DNA of 64,000 nt. Source: Cristatella mucedo (Eukaryota; Bryozoa; Phylactolaemata; Cristatellidae). Location: contig WPIO01000011.1 in NCBI GenBank assembly GCA_009760855.2, forward strand, positions 930,501 to 994,500. The letters are read 5' to 3'. The translations under genes and the position numbers were made by a program. Below, in pieces: positions 1 to 9,689 of this stretch (within the stretch, counting starts at the first letter, position 1; each line of letters starts with the position of its first letter). The notes beneath the pieces were generated by a model. That model did no database searches. It had not been told where the DNA came from and saw only the letters and a list, made by a program, of their open reading frames with translations.

Positions 1-900
1 GCAGCCACATGGAGACTCGGCACGAGCGCGACCACTTGATTATTGACGCTTGACCACTAGCAGCCGTTGCTGTGGCAACGAATGGCAGCAGTTGCCCCAG
101 TTACTGCAGCTGCCGGCTACTGGGACAGAGCGTGCTCAGAATGGTCCCAGGCGAAGATGTGAGATCTTGACAACACCTGCAATACAACTGGAGCAGGTGG
201 TCGCTTCTCACCTCACGTGTACAGACAGGCTAGTGATAGCGTGGGTCAAATGCACAAGTGTTGCTGGTCCCCCTACCCCGCGTTTTTTGACCAGGGTGCA
301 AAGAAACAAGGTCATGCATTCACCGGCAATGGTCAATCGCACTAATTTAGAGAAAAATCAAATTCCACCTACCAGCAGGGAAAATATGACGCCGAGAACG
401 AAGCAGGCGATGAAACCCTTCAGCCTCGTCGACCAGCTCAATGTCGCACCTTCGTAGACCTTTAAAACAGAGGCAGCAACGAATAACTCGCTGGGCCACC
501 GTCCAGCTCGAACCGATCCAGCAGCTCTGAGGTGCAGGCACAAAGCCTTAGCTCAAGGGCCACGGCGGTCACATGTCGGACGGAAGTGCAACCGCCTGGT
601 TCAAGTCAACCGACAGTAATAAGCACTAAAATGGAAATCTTCTGGCGATCGAGCCTCGAGAGCTCGAATGAAACAAAAATCTAGAATTTGCTTCCGGCAC
701 GTTCACTACCCCGCAATGACCTTGCGCCGGTCTCGGCTCAGGAAGAATCTATTCCGGTTGGCTTCCACCTTCCGCTCCAGTGACCTTGCCTTTTTTATTC
801 TGCGGTGCATTTGTGCTCGCTCTGACCCTCGTCTGACTCACGAGAGGCTACTACTGGCCGCAGGTTCAACATACCGGTGGCCACGAGTATCGCAATGTTG
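1..900. other. No feature recognised
   Basis: Mixed sequence without LINE, SINE or splice-supported coding similarity that I could see. Confidence 0.3.
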
Positions 901-945
901 GCATAATTAATGTAGCATGTATTATTCAATTAATGTAGCATGCAC

Positions 946-1105
946 AATTAATGTAGCTTAATGTAGCATGCCAGCCTAAGCATGATGCTTGCTTTTGCAG
1001 GGTTGATACCATGCATGTCACTACCCCTTAGGTACCGACTCTCTTGCAAGGGGACGCAAAGCGCCTGGATAGAGATTAAGTTCTCCACACAGAGGGGGGG
1101 GGGTC
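946..1105 (+). mobile_element. Short interspersed repeat 'D' ending in the shared LINE-like 3' hairpin
   Basis: The segment shares CATGTCACTACCCC, a cccttgcag-like block and the terminal AAAGCGCCTGGATAGAGATT region with a second copy at about 40,931-41,085. Its end resembles the family A LINE 3' hairpin. The 5' limit is uncertain. Immediately upstream, four copies of a TTAATGTAGCATG-like motif lie between 907 and 970. Confidence 0.5.
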
Positions 1106-1689
1106 GAAGATGCTGCATCTTCTGTTGATCTCAGTCATTTAACAAACGGGTAAAACTCATACTTCACACAAATACGGCAACTTTTCAGTACACCAACTCA
1201 GCTGCGCCAAGCAGAAGCTGGGAAGTGCCAGTCACTTAGGGAATACTGCAGAGAGCGAAAGCTGCTGGACAGCCATGGTCAGCATTTGAAAAATCCAATT
1301 AACTCTTTTGTTTTAGGTCTAACATTTTTATGTTCGTGTCAACTAGTAAAGAGCATGTTGCGGCTTCAAATGCAAATTGGCAAATTATCTCTCCTCTTTT
1401 TTGTCACCCATCATTGCTGTACCCTCGTTATACAACTACAAATATATAAATATATCACGAACTGAACAGCCATGCTCACTATTGCCGCCTGCTATGTACT
1501 GCCACGCCCGACCTCCTCGGCTCAGCCGAAGCAGTTATTATCCATCACCTCCGGGTGGGTCGTACTGCCCCTTCCGGTAACGGTGTGCGAATTCGCTCTT
1601 TATTTAACCCTCATTATAGATAAGCCACTTGTAAAGTAAAAGTGCAGTCTCTGTAGCTATCACTCCTGCTTCCTGTGGGCAGCAGACAA

Positions 1690-1775
1690 TAGCCAGCTGC
1701 ACGACTCGAACCTACGACGACCTGAGTCGTGAAGTGCCAGCAACTTATCCCAAGGCTAAGACCCATGGGAGGTGC
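1690..1775 (-). mobile_element. tRNA-like head (SINE fragment)
   Basis: On the minus strand an A-box-like TTAGCCTTGGGATAAG is followed about 35 nt later by a B-box-like AGGTTCGAGTCG, with a CACTTCACGACTC anticodon-arm-like middle. Spacing fits a tRNA-derived SINE rather than an intact tRNA, because the arms do not pair fully. Confidence 0.45.
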
Positions 1776-2085
1776 TTTCTTACGCAACGACAACTACTGT
1801 CCTGCTGCCGACTATGGCTCATCCTTTTCAGGGGTCCTGAGCTGCTACTTCCATGCTACTCACTACCTCACCTCCTGACTCTGCCATGCTTCCCACTTTC
1901 TCTTCATTGCGTGAGACGAAGTCTCTTGGCTACCGAATGCGTACCGAAAGCCTCTTAGGCTGTGATTGCGCTATACAAAACTCTCCTGCATAACACCCAC
2001 ATGGTCTTTGTGACTTTGTGGAGTTACAGACGGAGATACATTACATTACATGTAGATACATTACATTACATTACATGGTCATAGA
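1768..2085 (+). mobile_element. Family B LINE, 3'-end fragment
   Basis: Starts within the C-terminal coding part (TTACGCAACGACAACTACTG..., the 'FLRNDNYS' segment) and runs to the family B 3' end GTCTTTGTGACTTTGTGGAG. It finishes in a (ACATT)n-type tail at about 2,038-2,085. It is closely similar to the fragments at 23,637-24,241 and 17,629-18,551. Confidence 0.8.
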
Positions 2086-2152
2086 GGTGAGACCCCTCAC
2101 ATATAGCTTCACAGTCAAGTAATACATTTATTGGCCTATTTGGGATTTTTCC
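2085..2152 (+). repeat. Dispersed 70-bp repeat (second copy inverted at 49,912)
   Basis: The stretch from TCATAGAGGTGAGACCCCTC to TTGGCCTATTTGGGATTT is repeated in reverse orientation at about 49,912-49,985, with roughly 85-90% identity by eye. It matches neither LINE family. Confidence 0.65.
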
Positions 2153-2154
2153 GA

Positions 2155-2290
2155 AAGCCGCTTAGGCTCTGAGTATACTATACATATATATATAGCTATA
2201 CAAAACTCTCCAGCAAAACTCCCCTGCGTAACACCCACATGGTCTTTGTGACTTTGTGGAGTTACGGTGACGGAGATACATCACATTGCA
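2155..2290 (+). mobile_element. Family B LINE, short 3'-end fragment
   Basis: The GCCGCTTAGGCT...CTATACAAAACTCTCC and GTCTTTGTGACTTTGTGGAG blocks mark the family B 3' end again, directly after the dispersed repeat. A (TA)n-like expansion near 2,175-2,200 interrupts it. Confidence 0.75.
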
Positions 2291-2361
2291 GCCAATACTT
2301 CGTAAGGAGGTTCTCTTGTGGTCGCAGCACTCGTATTCCAGCTGCTGGGTGCAATTGCTAG

Positions 2362-2388
<27 letters not shown>
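2362..2388. repeat. (CT)n microsatellite
   Basis: About 13 uninterrupted CT units. Confidence 0.95.
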
Positions 2389-2392
<4 letters not shown>

Positions 2393-2869
2393 GAACCCAT
2401 GACGCAAGCCTGCAGTGATGCGTCAAAAACCACAGTCCACTCGAACGACGACGCGGCGACTCGGGAACAGATTCGCGCACGCGAAAATCTGCGACAGCGG
2501 AGTAAAAAACCCGAGCACCGCTAGCCGAAAAATCCCCATAGAACCACGGGTCATGTGGCGCGGTCTGCCAGCAGAGACGCCCAGCGACTGGTGACTGCGC
2601 GCCTGCCGCAAACGCGACTAGCTCCATCCTTGCTTTAGTCAGCCCGGCCGCAGACGCAGAGCGGCCGACGGGAAAACGGCGAAGCTCCGGGACCTTTCAC
2701 ACCGCGACTCGGTCGCCGATTCAAGTGACAACAACAAACCGAGGCAGCGAAGAGGCGACGGAACGCCGCCCCTGCCTGCGTCTACTGCGGCGGCGGCGGC
2801 GGCAGCTGCTGCTTCTGTGGCGGCGGGGCCAAGGGCGGCCCTCAGCTCGTAGGGTGAGGCGAAACGTAC

Positions 2870-2944
2870 TTGGGAGACAATATTTTCTTCATCCTCGTCT
2901 GCCGTAGCGCCGAAAGCCTTTTTTAGTGTGTCGGCAATAGGCAT
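2870..2944 (-). CDS. Weak candidate first exon (25 residues, acidic)
   Basis: An ATG directly preceded by an in-frame stop and with A at -3 opens MPIADTLKKAFGATADEDEE then NIVSQ, followed by CAA/GTACGT, a fair donor. Read without splicing the frame becomes Ala-rich low-complexity sequence. The residues look more protein-like than their surroundings, but there is no recognisable domain and no partner exon in the window. A chance frame in GC-rich DNA is possible. Confidence 0.25.
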
Positions 2945-3506
2945 TATTCAGCCTTCCGGAGATGCCGGCTACTCTCCGCGGACGTAATCCGAGACGGCTG
3001 CACAAACCTGACAGCACACGTCGCGACCTGAATGGGACTCGCTGACTCAGATTAGAAAAGCAATGGGCGGGCCCACCGCGTCGGTCCGACTTCCGCCTCA
3101 ACGCGGAGCGCTTTGGCCACTCGATCGCACAATGCATCACGTGGACTGGTGACTTGAAAATACAATTGAATTGCTTCATCCGCTTGAGTCAGTTTATAAG
3201 CAATGCCGTTTCTGTTATGCAACTCCGCCCAATTCCGTGGTTTGAAGGCTCATAAGAATCCAGAGACATTTTGGTGGGTAGCTCTCGCGAAGTCCGCGGT
3301 CAGGAAAGCACCAGCCCAAAACAACTAAGGCTTTACCGCTAGGAAATTAGAGAACACAACTCAAGATTTAGCGAAGATGTCTAAATACAGCAAGTGTCAT
3401 CCAACTGAACTTCCGGTTGACTCGCTCACGCTGTTCGCCGAGTATACGGCGAGCGATCGACCGGGACCTGGCCCTAGCCAAAATTCTTCCTGCGAAAAAT
3501 AATATT

Positions 3507-4075
3507 AATAATAATAATTATAATAATGCACTTTATAAAGGGCCCTCAGAGTATTCAATCTCTTTCTAGGCACTTTATATTTGCTGCAAAGGAAAACGCG
3601 ATTGAATGGTGAGTAATATCACGATTAATAAACGAACAACATGAATAACATGGTTTGGGTGACATGCACAAGGTCACCATGCAAGTGTGGTTAGTAGCAG
3701 CATGCACAGTGTCAGCACGAATAAGCACATAAAGGACAAATCACAGGGACCCACTAAATGCTGTCATAAATAGGTGTGTTTTTAAGTTCTTTTTAAATGT
3801 GGTCAAGTCAGGGGATGTTCTGATGCAAGTCGGGAGTGAGTTCCAGGCTTTGGGAGCGTACGAACTAAATGCACGGTCTCCAACGGATTTGAGGTTTGTA
3901 CGAGGTATTGGTAGACTGTTGGATTCCGAAAATTGGGTGGTACGATGCTTGGCCTGGTGGAGGAGTAGATCTGAGAGATAGCCTGGAGCCAAAGAATGAA
4001 GTGACCTAAAAGTGAGCGACAAAGCCTTGAAGTAAAAATACGTCGGTCTTGCCAAAGGGGAACAGGAAGTCACGG
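3507..4075 (-). mobile_element. Family A LINE (L2/CR1-like), 5'-truncated
   Basis: On the minus strand this holds about the last 110 residues of the LINE protein (FRSLHSLAPGYLSDLL ... APKAWNSLPTCIRTSPDLTT ... AFSGSL), then the 3' untranslated part. It ends in the hairpin AAGTGCCTAGAAAGAGATT...GGGCCCTTTA and an (ATT)n tail at 3,507-3,530. Truncation near 4,075 is typical of target-primed reverse transcription. Confidence 0.85.
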
Positions 4076-4390
4076 GACTTTAACGACATTCATTACTCCT
4101 AAATTTCTGCCCTAGCCAGGGTAAAAGCCGAGAGCACACGCGCTCCCTTTACTTGAGTCGTTGAGTGCATGAAATCATGTAGACGCTCCTACAAAATTGG
4201 TTAGGCAGGTATCTCCGTTGCAACCTGAGGCTCCCTGCAGCCAACTTCTCCACTCCAGTCTCTGAACTGAATCTGGATTACCAGTTCCAAAATAAACTTT
4301 CGCTAGACGACCACATCAGATCTACACTCTACATTCACCTTTGCCAGCTCGCAGCTGCGTAATGTTGAAACGATTCAGAAGTGAATAGGG

Positions 4391-4557
4391 CCCTCCCTCC
4401 CTCCCTCTGTCTGTCTCTCTCTATCTCTTGTGTGTCTCTCTCTCTCTCTCTCTCTGCTCTCTCTCTCTCTCTCTCTGTCTCTCTGTCAGTCTGTCTGTCT
4501 GTCTGTTTCTCTGCCCCTGTCTGTTTCTCTCTCTCTCTCTCTCTCTCTCCCTCTCTC
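4391..4557. repeat. CT/CTGT-rich microsatellite
   Basis: Interrupted (CT)n with CTGT units, ending exactly where a family A LINE tail begins. Confidence 0.9.
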
Positions 4558-5597
4558 TATAATAATGTACTTGATAATAATAATGTACTTGATAAAGCGC
4601 CCTCTGAGAACTTAATCTCTTTCTAGGCGCTTTACATTTGCTGCAAAGGGAAATGCAATTAATTGGTAAGTAAAATCACGATTGATAAACAAACAAAATG
4701 AATAACATGGCTAGGGGTGACATACACAGGGTCAGCATGCAAATGTGGTTAGTGGCAGCATGCACAGTGTCAGCACGCATAAGCACGTGAAGGACGAATC
4801 ACAGGGACCCACTAAATGCTGTCCTAAATAGGTGTGTTTTTAAGTTCCTTTTAAATGTGGTCAGGTCAGGGGATGTTCTGACGCAGGTCGTGAGTGAGTT
4901 CCAGACTTTGGGAGCATATGAACTAAATGCACGGTCTCCAGAGGATTTGAGGTTTGTACGAGGTATTGGTAGACTGTTGGATTCCGAAAAGCGGGTGGTA
5001 CGATGCTTGGCCTGATGGGGTAGTATATCTGACAGATAGGCTGGAGCCATAGAATGAAGGGGCCTAAAAGTGAGCGACAAAACCTTGAAGTCAATCCATT
5101 GCTTGACTGGTAGCCAGTGCAGGTCGGCGAGAAGTGGAGTAATGTGGCAACTGCGACGCTTACGACAGACAAGCCTAGCTGCAGAGTTTTGCACCAGCTG
5201 CAATCGCCTGATCGCACATGCTTGTAGGCCAGTAAGCAGTGAGTTGCAGAAGTCGAGACGAGATGTCATAAATGCATGGACCAACTTAGACGTGGTATCC
5301 TTATCTAAACAAGCCCGAATTTTAGCAATATTATGAAGCTGAAAGAAAATAGGCAGCTTTGACCGTGGAGCTGATATGGTCGTCTAACGAGAGGTCGCTT
5401 TGGAATATGACACCTAGATTTCGAGCTGATTCGACAGGAGATATGCTGACAGAGCCAATTTTGAGCGTCAGCCTTTCCAAATTCTGAATCACACTGGGTT
5501 TGCCCATAACTAGTAAGTTAGTTTTGTCATTGTTTAGTTTTAGAAAATTTGCTGCCATCCATGTGCGGATGTCATCAATGGATGCAGCAAGTGAGTT
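4558..5597 (-). mobile_element. Family A LINE, 5'-truncated, inserted in (CT)n
   Basis: Encodes, with one frame break near 5,330, the C-terminal part of the reverse transcriptase and the C-terminal domain: DIRTWMAANFLKLNNDKTNL ... ARNLGVIFQSDLSLDDHISS, then CNSLLTGLQACAIRRLQLVQ ... LLADLHWLPVKQ ... AFSGSL. The 3' end shows the family hairpin and (ATA)n. Both ends abut CT-rich tracts (4,391-4,557 and 5,598-5,625). Confidence 0.88.
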
Positions 5598-5837
5598 TCT
5601 CTCTCTCTCTCTCTTCTCTCTCTCTTTGCAGGTCTTCATGCCTGTGCAATACTACTTTTACATTTGGTATAGACCTAACAAAGCTCAGCAGTTGGGCTTG
5701 CCAATCGCGAACGTCACTGCTACCACTGTCAAAGCACTTCTCTCCACCCTTCGCTCTTTCCTCATCAAGTAGTGCGTCTACTTCAAAGTCACATCACTTA
5801 CTTGTAGCTTATTCAATCGCTACGGTTTACCTAAATG

Positions 5838-6578
5838 TGTACCCAGGCTAAGTTCGGTTGGCTGGGAGAGGACGGCTGTAGTGTGGTAAGGGTCACCGGC
5901 TAGGCCGGGGTCTGACTTGTGGTATTTGAGGTGACGAGGGGTCACCGGGGCTCATGGGTAGGAGAAGTTGGCCGAGTAAGTCGTGGTGTTGGAGGCTCCC
6001 GGTCTCGCCGAGTTATGCACCTGGGTGGTTGCAGGCGTGCTCCAACGATGTGGCCACGCACGCAAGGCAACGACTGCCCAAGGCCCGAGTGGAGCTGGAT
6101 AGCACGCTCGCTGTCGTTGTGATTTGTATACATTCTGTGTTCCCCGTGTAGCGTGTTCGTGACCCCCCCCCCGTGAGTTGGCGTTTTTCGGCGGAAGCTC
6201 TCTACTGTAATGGACGTTGACTCCGGCTAGTTCAGCAGTTACTCAGCGTACGCCGGATCTTTTCCGGCGTACGCTGAGTAACGTACGCTCGTGCTGTTGG
6301 GACGGAGTTGGTACAACGGCGGGACTGCGGAAGCTGACTGACCCCAGCTATCACGTTTGTTCGCGCTTGCTTCGTCGTCTTGCGCCCCCATAGTGTACTC
6401 TGTATATGACCCTCTTTGTAGACTTGTTAGGTTAGGTTACTTGTTGCGATATTACTAAGAGATCTTATCTGACGGCCGCTCGTCTCACCCTAGCTCAGCG
6501 GTATGGTGAGCGGCAGCGTGGCCGGAGTATGGCGGGGCTTGGCGGGAAATAGCCTCTGACCCCTGGAGCTCGGCTACA
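5838..6578 (+). mobile_element. Solo LTR, family 1 (TGTA...TACA), 4-bp target duplication
   Basis: The 741-bp segment begins TGTACCCAGGCT and ends GAGCTCGGCTACA. It is flanked by AATG on both sides (5,834-5,837 and 6,579-6,582), as expected for a Ty3/gypsy-like LTR with a 4-bp target duplication. A related copy lies inverted at 18,879-19,552. No internal retroviral-type genes adjoin either copy. A perfect 20-bp hairpin (6,238-6,282) is present here but not in the other copy. Confidence 0.8.
6238..6282. repeat. Perfect 20-bp inverted repeat with 5-nt loop
   Basis: The left arm GTTACTCAGCGTACGCCGGA (6,238-6,257), loop TCTTT and exact reverse complement (6,263-6,282) would form a strong cruciform or RNA hairpin inside the LTR. 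Confidence 0.95.
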
Positions 6579-6825
6579 AATGAAAGACGCGATCCTCGGC
6601 TGTCTCCTCGCGTCATCCATGCTTCAATTCTGGTCAATAAGTCTAGCCTGTGACAAATTTCAAATTCTTTAAAGACCATGCCTTCAGTTCATTTGCTCCC
6701 AAAATCTAGCTCTCCCTACAGATTGTCTTACAACATCCCCTGACTTGACTACATTTGCAATGGACCTTCATCCTTGCAAATCGACTTGTATTCTTTGCTT
6801 CCTATTCTGGTTTCATTTAGTCCTG

Positions 6826-7235
6826 GGAAGTCGGGGGGGGGGGATGCTCTGACGCAAGTCGGGAGGGAGTTCCAGGCTTTGGGAGCGTACGAACTAAATG
6901 CACGGTCTCCAACGGATTTGAGGTTTGTACGAGGTATCGGTAGACTGTTGGATTCCGAAAATTGGGTGGTACGATGCTTGGCCTGGTGGGGGAGTAGATC
7001 TGAGAGATAGACTGGAGCCGAAGGATGAGTGACCTAAAAGTGAGCGACAAAACCTTGAAGTCGGTGCGTTGCTTGTCTGGGAGCCAGTGCAGGTCCGCGA
7101 GAAGTGGTGTGATGTGGCAACTGCGACGCTCTCGGCGGACAAGCTTTGCTGCAGAGTTTTGCACAAGCTATAATCGCCCGATTGCATATGCCGGTAGGCC
7201 AGCAAGCATGACAAATTATAAATCCAGCTCAATGT
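6826..7235 (-). mobile_element. Family A LINE fragment lacking its 3' end
   Basis: Encodes (with frameshifts) QNSAAKLVRRERRSCHITPL and LADLHWLP through to SLASEHPP-like sequence, corresponding to the C-terminal domain. It stops at a G11 run at about 6,831-6,842 where other copies read GTCAGGGGATG. The usual 3' hairpin and tail are missing on this side. Confidence 0.75.
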
Positions 7236-7424
7236 ACACGAACATTATCCATTTAAAGGTCGTAGGTCGTAGGAGATGACTCTGAGGATAACAACGAATG
7301 AGCCGAATGGGTCTAGCGAAGGGTCGCGAAGTCACTTGCGGGAAAAGTAGGCGTTACAGCGAATCCATCCGTAACGCACTTTTTCCTAACAGCATTTGCT
7401 GGGTGCTTGTGATTTTTTCTTTGC

Positions 7425-7500
7425 ATGCTTATTTTAGCCCAGTAGCTATTGTGCTCGCTCTTCACGACCGAGATCCTGAGTTCGAATCCTTCATGTAATT
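7425..7500 (+). mobile_element. tRNA-like head (SINE fragment)
   Basis: TTAGCCCAGTAGCTATTGTG (A-box region), GCTCTTCACGACC (anticodon-arm region) and GAGTTCGAATCC (B box) are correctly ordered and spaced for a tRNA-derived pol III promoter. Stem pairing is imperfect, so an intact tRNA gene is unlikely. Confidence 0.55.
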
Positions 7501-7504
7501 CAAT

Positions 7505-7920
7505 TATATGCAAGCCGGTGCTGCTCTTCTGCTAAACCCCTGGTGAACAGCAGTTGGGGGCATCGTCGAAAGGGGCCAGTGCACAGCTACTGTGGTCAGC
7601 GTCTGCGATGTAGCGCGGACACAGACCGGAAACAGACTGGTGAACAGATGGTGGATTCACCATGAGGGTCGGCCGTTGCACAGCTGTGGTCCTCCTCGAA
7701 TGAATCCTCGGGGTCGGCCAGTGCACGGCCGTGCTAAAGGAGAAGAGAGTCAAGTGGAAGAAGGGGCTGAAGGGAGTCGTGCTTCCCTCTGATCCGTGCG
7801 TCCTACAATAAACCGTCGGTGTTGGTCATCGGCTGCCTCTCCGCGTGAGTGAACCGAACACCCATTCAGTGGGCGATCCTTTATTGCCAACGGCAGCGCT
7901 GGTGATGGCCACTAAGGTCC
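7505..7920. other. GC-rich stretch with short internal repeats, no gene
   Basis: GGTCGGCC.GTGCAC.GC-type motifs recur around 7,575, 7,665 and 7,712, and an AATAAA occurs at about 7,806. This could be the end of another LTR or a 3' end region, but no boundaries could be placed and no coding frame is convincing. Confidence 0.3.
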
Positions 7921-7924
7921 TTCT

Positions 7925-8166
7925 GCCGCTCTGTGATTCGTCCTTCATGTGCTTGTGCGTGCTGACATACACTGTGAATGCTGCCACTAACTACACTTGC
8001 ATGCTGACCTTGGGCATGTCACCCCCTAACCATATTATTCATATTATTTATCAAGCATGGTATTACTCACCATTCAATCGCGGTTCCCTTTGCAGCAAAT
8101 GTAAAGCGCCTAGAGAGAGATTGAGTTCTCTGAGGGCGCTTTATCAAGTGCATTATTATTATTGTT
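7925..8166 (+). mobile_element. Family A LINE, 3'-end fragment
   Basis: Begins in TGTGATTCGTCCTTC just after the coding end of other copies, carries the 3' untranslated part, and ends AAAGCGCCTAGAGAGAGATT...GGGCGCTTTATCAAGTGCA(TTA)n. Confidence 0.85.
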
Positions 8167-8436
8167 AGATATTAGTTCAGACCCTCACCGTTCGTTGTGC
8201 TACATGGAAAGTTGTCTTGATTCAACGATTCACTTGAATTTAGATAACGGTACTGCCTGATGAACTTGAAATAGTGGTACAGGCTTGTTTACAAATTAAT
8301 GCAGAAATTTCGAAGAAACCCGATTCGGAAAATGATTGCAATTTTCATATATGTTCTGAAACTGATTCAGTAATTAATGACCTTCACCCTCCACGTCGGT
8401 GTAGTAATACATAGTATGATAATAGTGGTACATAAT

Positions 8437-8520
8437 ACTAATATAATAAAATGTACTAATAAACGTTATACGTTCTCCAAAGTAAATCTCTTTCTGGGCA
8501 TTTTGTATGTGCTAGAAGGG
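8437..8520 (-). mobile_element. Decayed LINE/SINE 3' tail
   Basis: AAATCTCTTTCTGGGCATTT and a preceding AT-rich tail match the inverted family A end weakly. Confidence 0.4.
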
Positions 8521-9339
8521 ATGCATGTCAAATGTTTAGCGATATCGTATACAAGTTCAGTATCAACCGTTACCTAAAAATTGAGCTGCAAGTATTGCAA
8601 ATATTGAGTAAATGTCAAGTAAGTAAATGTCAAAAGGCAAAGAAACTGCGACAGTCAATTAAATATAACATGCGAGGCATCAGCGGACTCGTCCACTACT
8701 CTTCGCCTCAGCAAAGCATGGCAACGCTATCTTGCATGCACCAATAGCTTGAGCTTTTACGGCACTGAAGGCTTTTCTAAGAACTTTTTCAAACTTTTCC
8801 ATAACGCGGCCTCGCTTGCACGCGTAACTTCTAACGAATACCTCAGCGCTCTTCCAGGCAGCCATTGTTACACAAAAGATCGACAGCAGGGATGGCCCAA
8901 GACGGAGGGCAGCGTGTTAGGATGGAAAACAGCTTTTCGGCTTTCAAGTTCAGATCCGCGCTTTTGGCCGTTTTATTTTTAGAGAGCATTATCTCACGAG
9001 CCGCGGACAAGGCACGAGAGCCGCTTAAAGTCCGCCATTGAGGAGTAGGAGGAGGAGGAGGAGGAGAAGAAGAGCTTCAATGTGACAACGACGCGGAGCC
9101 AGTGCAAGCGCCAAGCAAGAGGCGTGGATTGGGTCTGAGAAACAATCTAGCAAAATTTCCCTGTCCATTCTCGCGGACTACAGTCAGCCGAGTAAGTGGA
9201 CCTCGTAGCCGAAAGGCCTGGCGGCCCTTATCCGCTATCGACCGTCACTCCGCCGAACTGCCAGAGCCACCGCCGGCGGAGCCGCCGGCCGTCGGGGCTT
9301 GCGTTGAGTGCACCGCCGGCGAAGTGTTGGACTGGCGGC

Positions 9340-9682
9340 GGTAGGAAGGAGGAAGGAAGGAGGAAGGAAGGAGGAAGGAAGGAGGAAGGAAGGAGGAAGG
9401 AAGGCGAGAGGAAAGAAGGCAAGAGGAAGGAAGGCGAGAGGGAGGAAGGCGAGAGGGAGGAAGGCGAGAGGAAGGAAGGCGAGAGGACGGAAGGAAGGTG
9501 AGAGGAAGGAAGGAGGAAGGAAGGAAGGAAGGATGAAGGAAGGATGAAGGAAGGAGGAAGGAAGGCGAGAGGAAAGAAGGCAAGAGGAAGGAAGGCGAGA
9601 GGGAGGAAGGCGAGAGGAAGGAAGGCGAGAGGACGGAAGGAAGGTGAGAGGAAGGAAGGAGGAAGGAAGGAGGAAGGCTAGA
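9340..9682. repeat. GGAA/GGAGGAAGGAA minisatellite with higher-order duplication
   Basis: Purine-only on the plus strand for about 340 bp. Units such as GGAAGGAGGAA and GGAAGGCGAGA alternate; the block at about 9,405-9,535 is largely repeated at about 9,558-9,668. Long open frames here are products of the repeat and not genes. Confidence 0.95.
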
Positions 9683-9689
9683 GGAAGCG

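Noticed and set aside
7425-7500. Functional tRNA gene
   Set aside because: A and B boxes are present but the acceptor and anticodon stems do not pair; better read as a SINE head.
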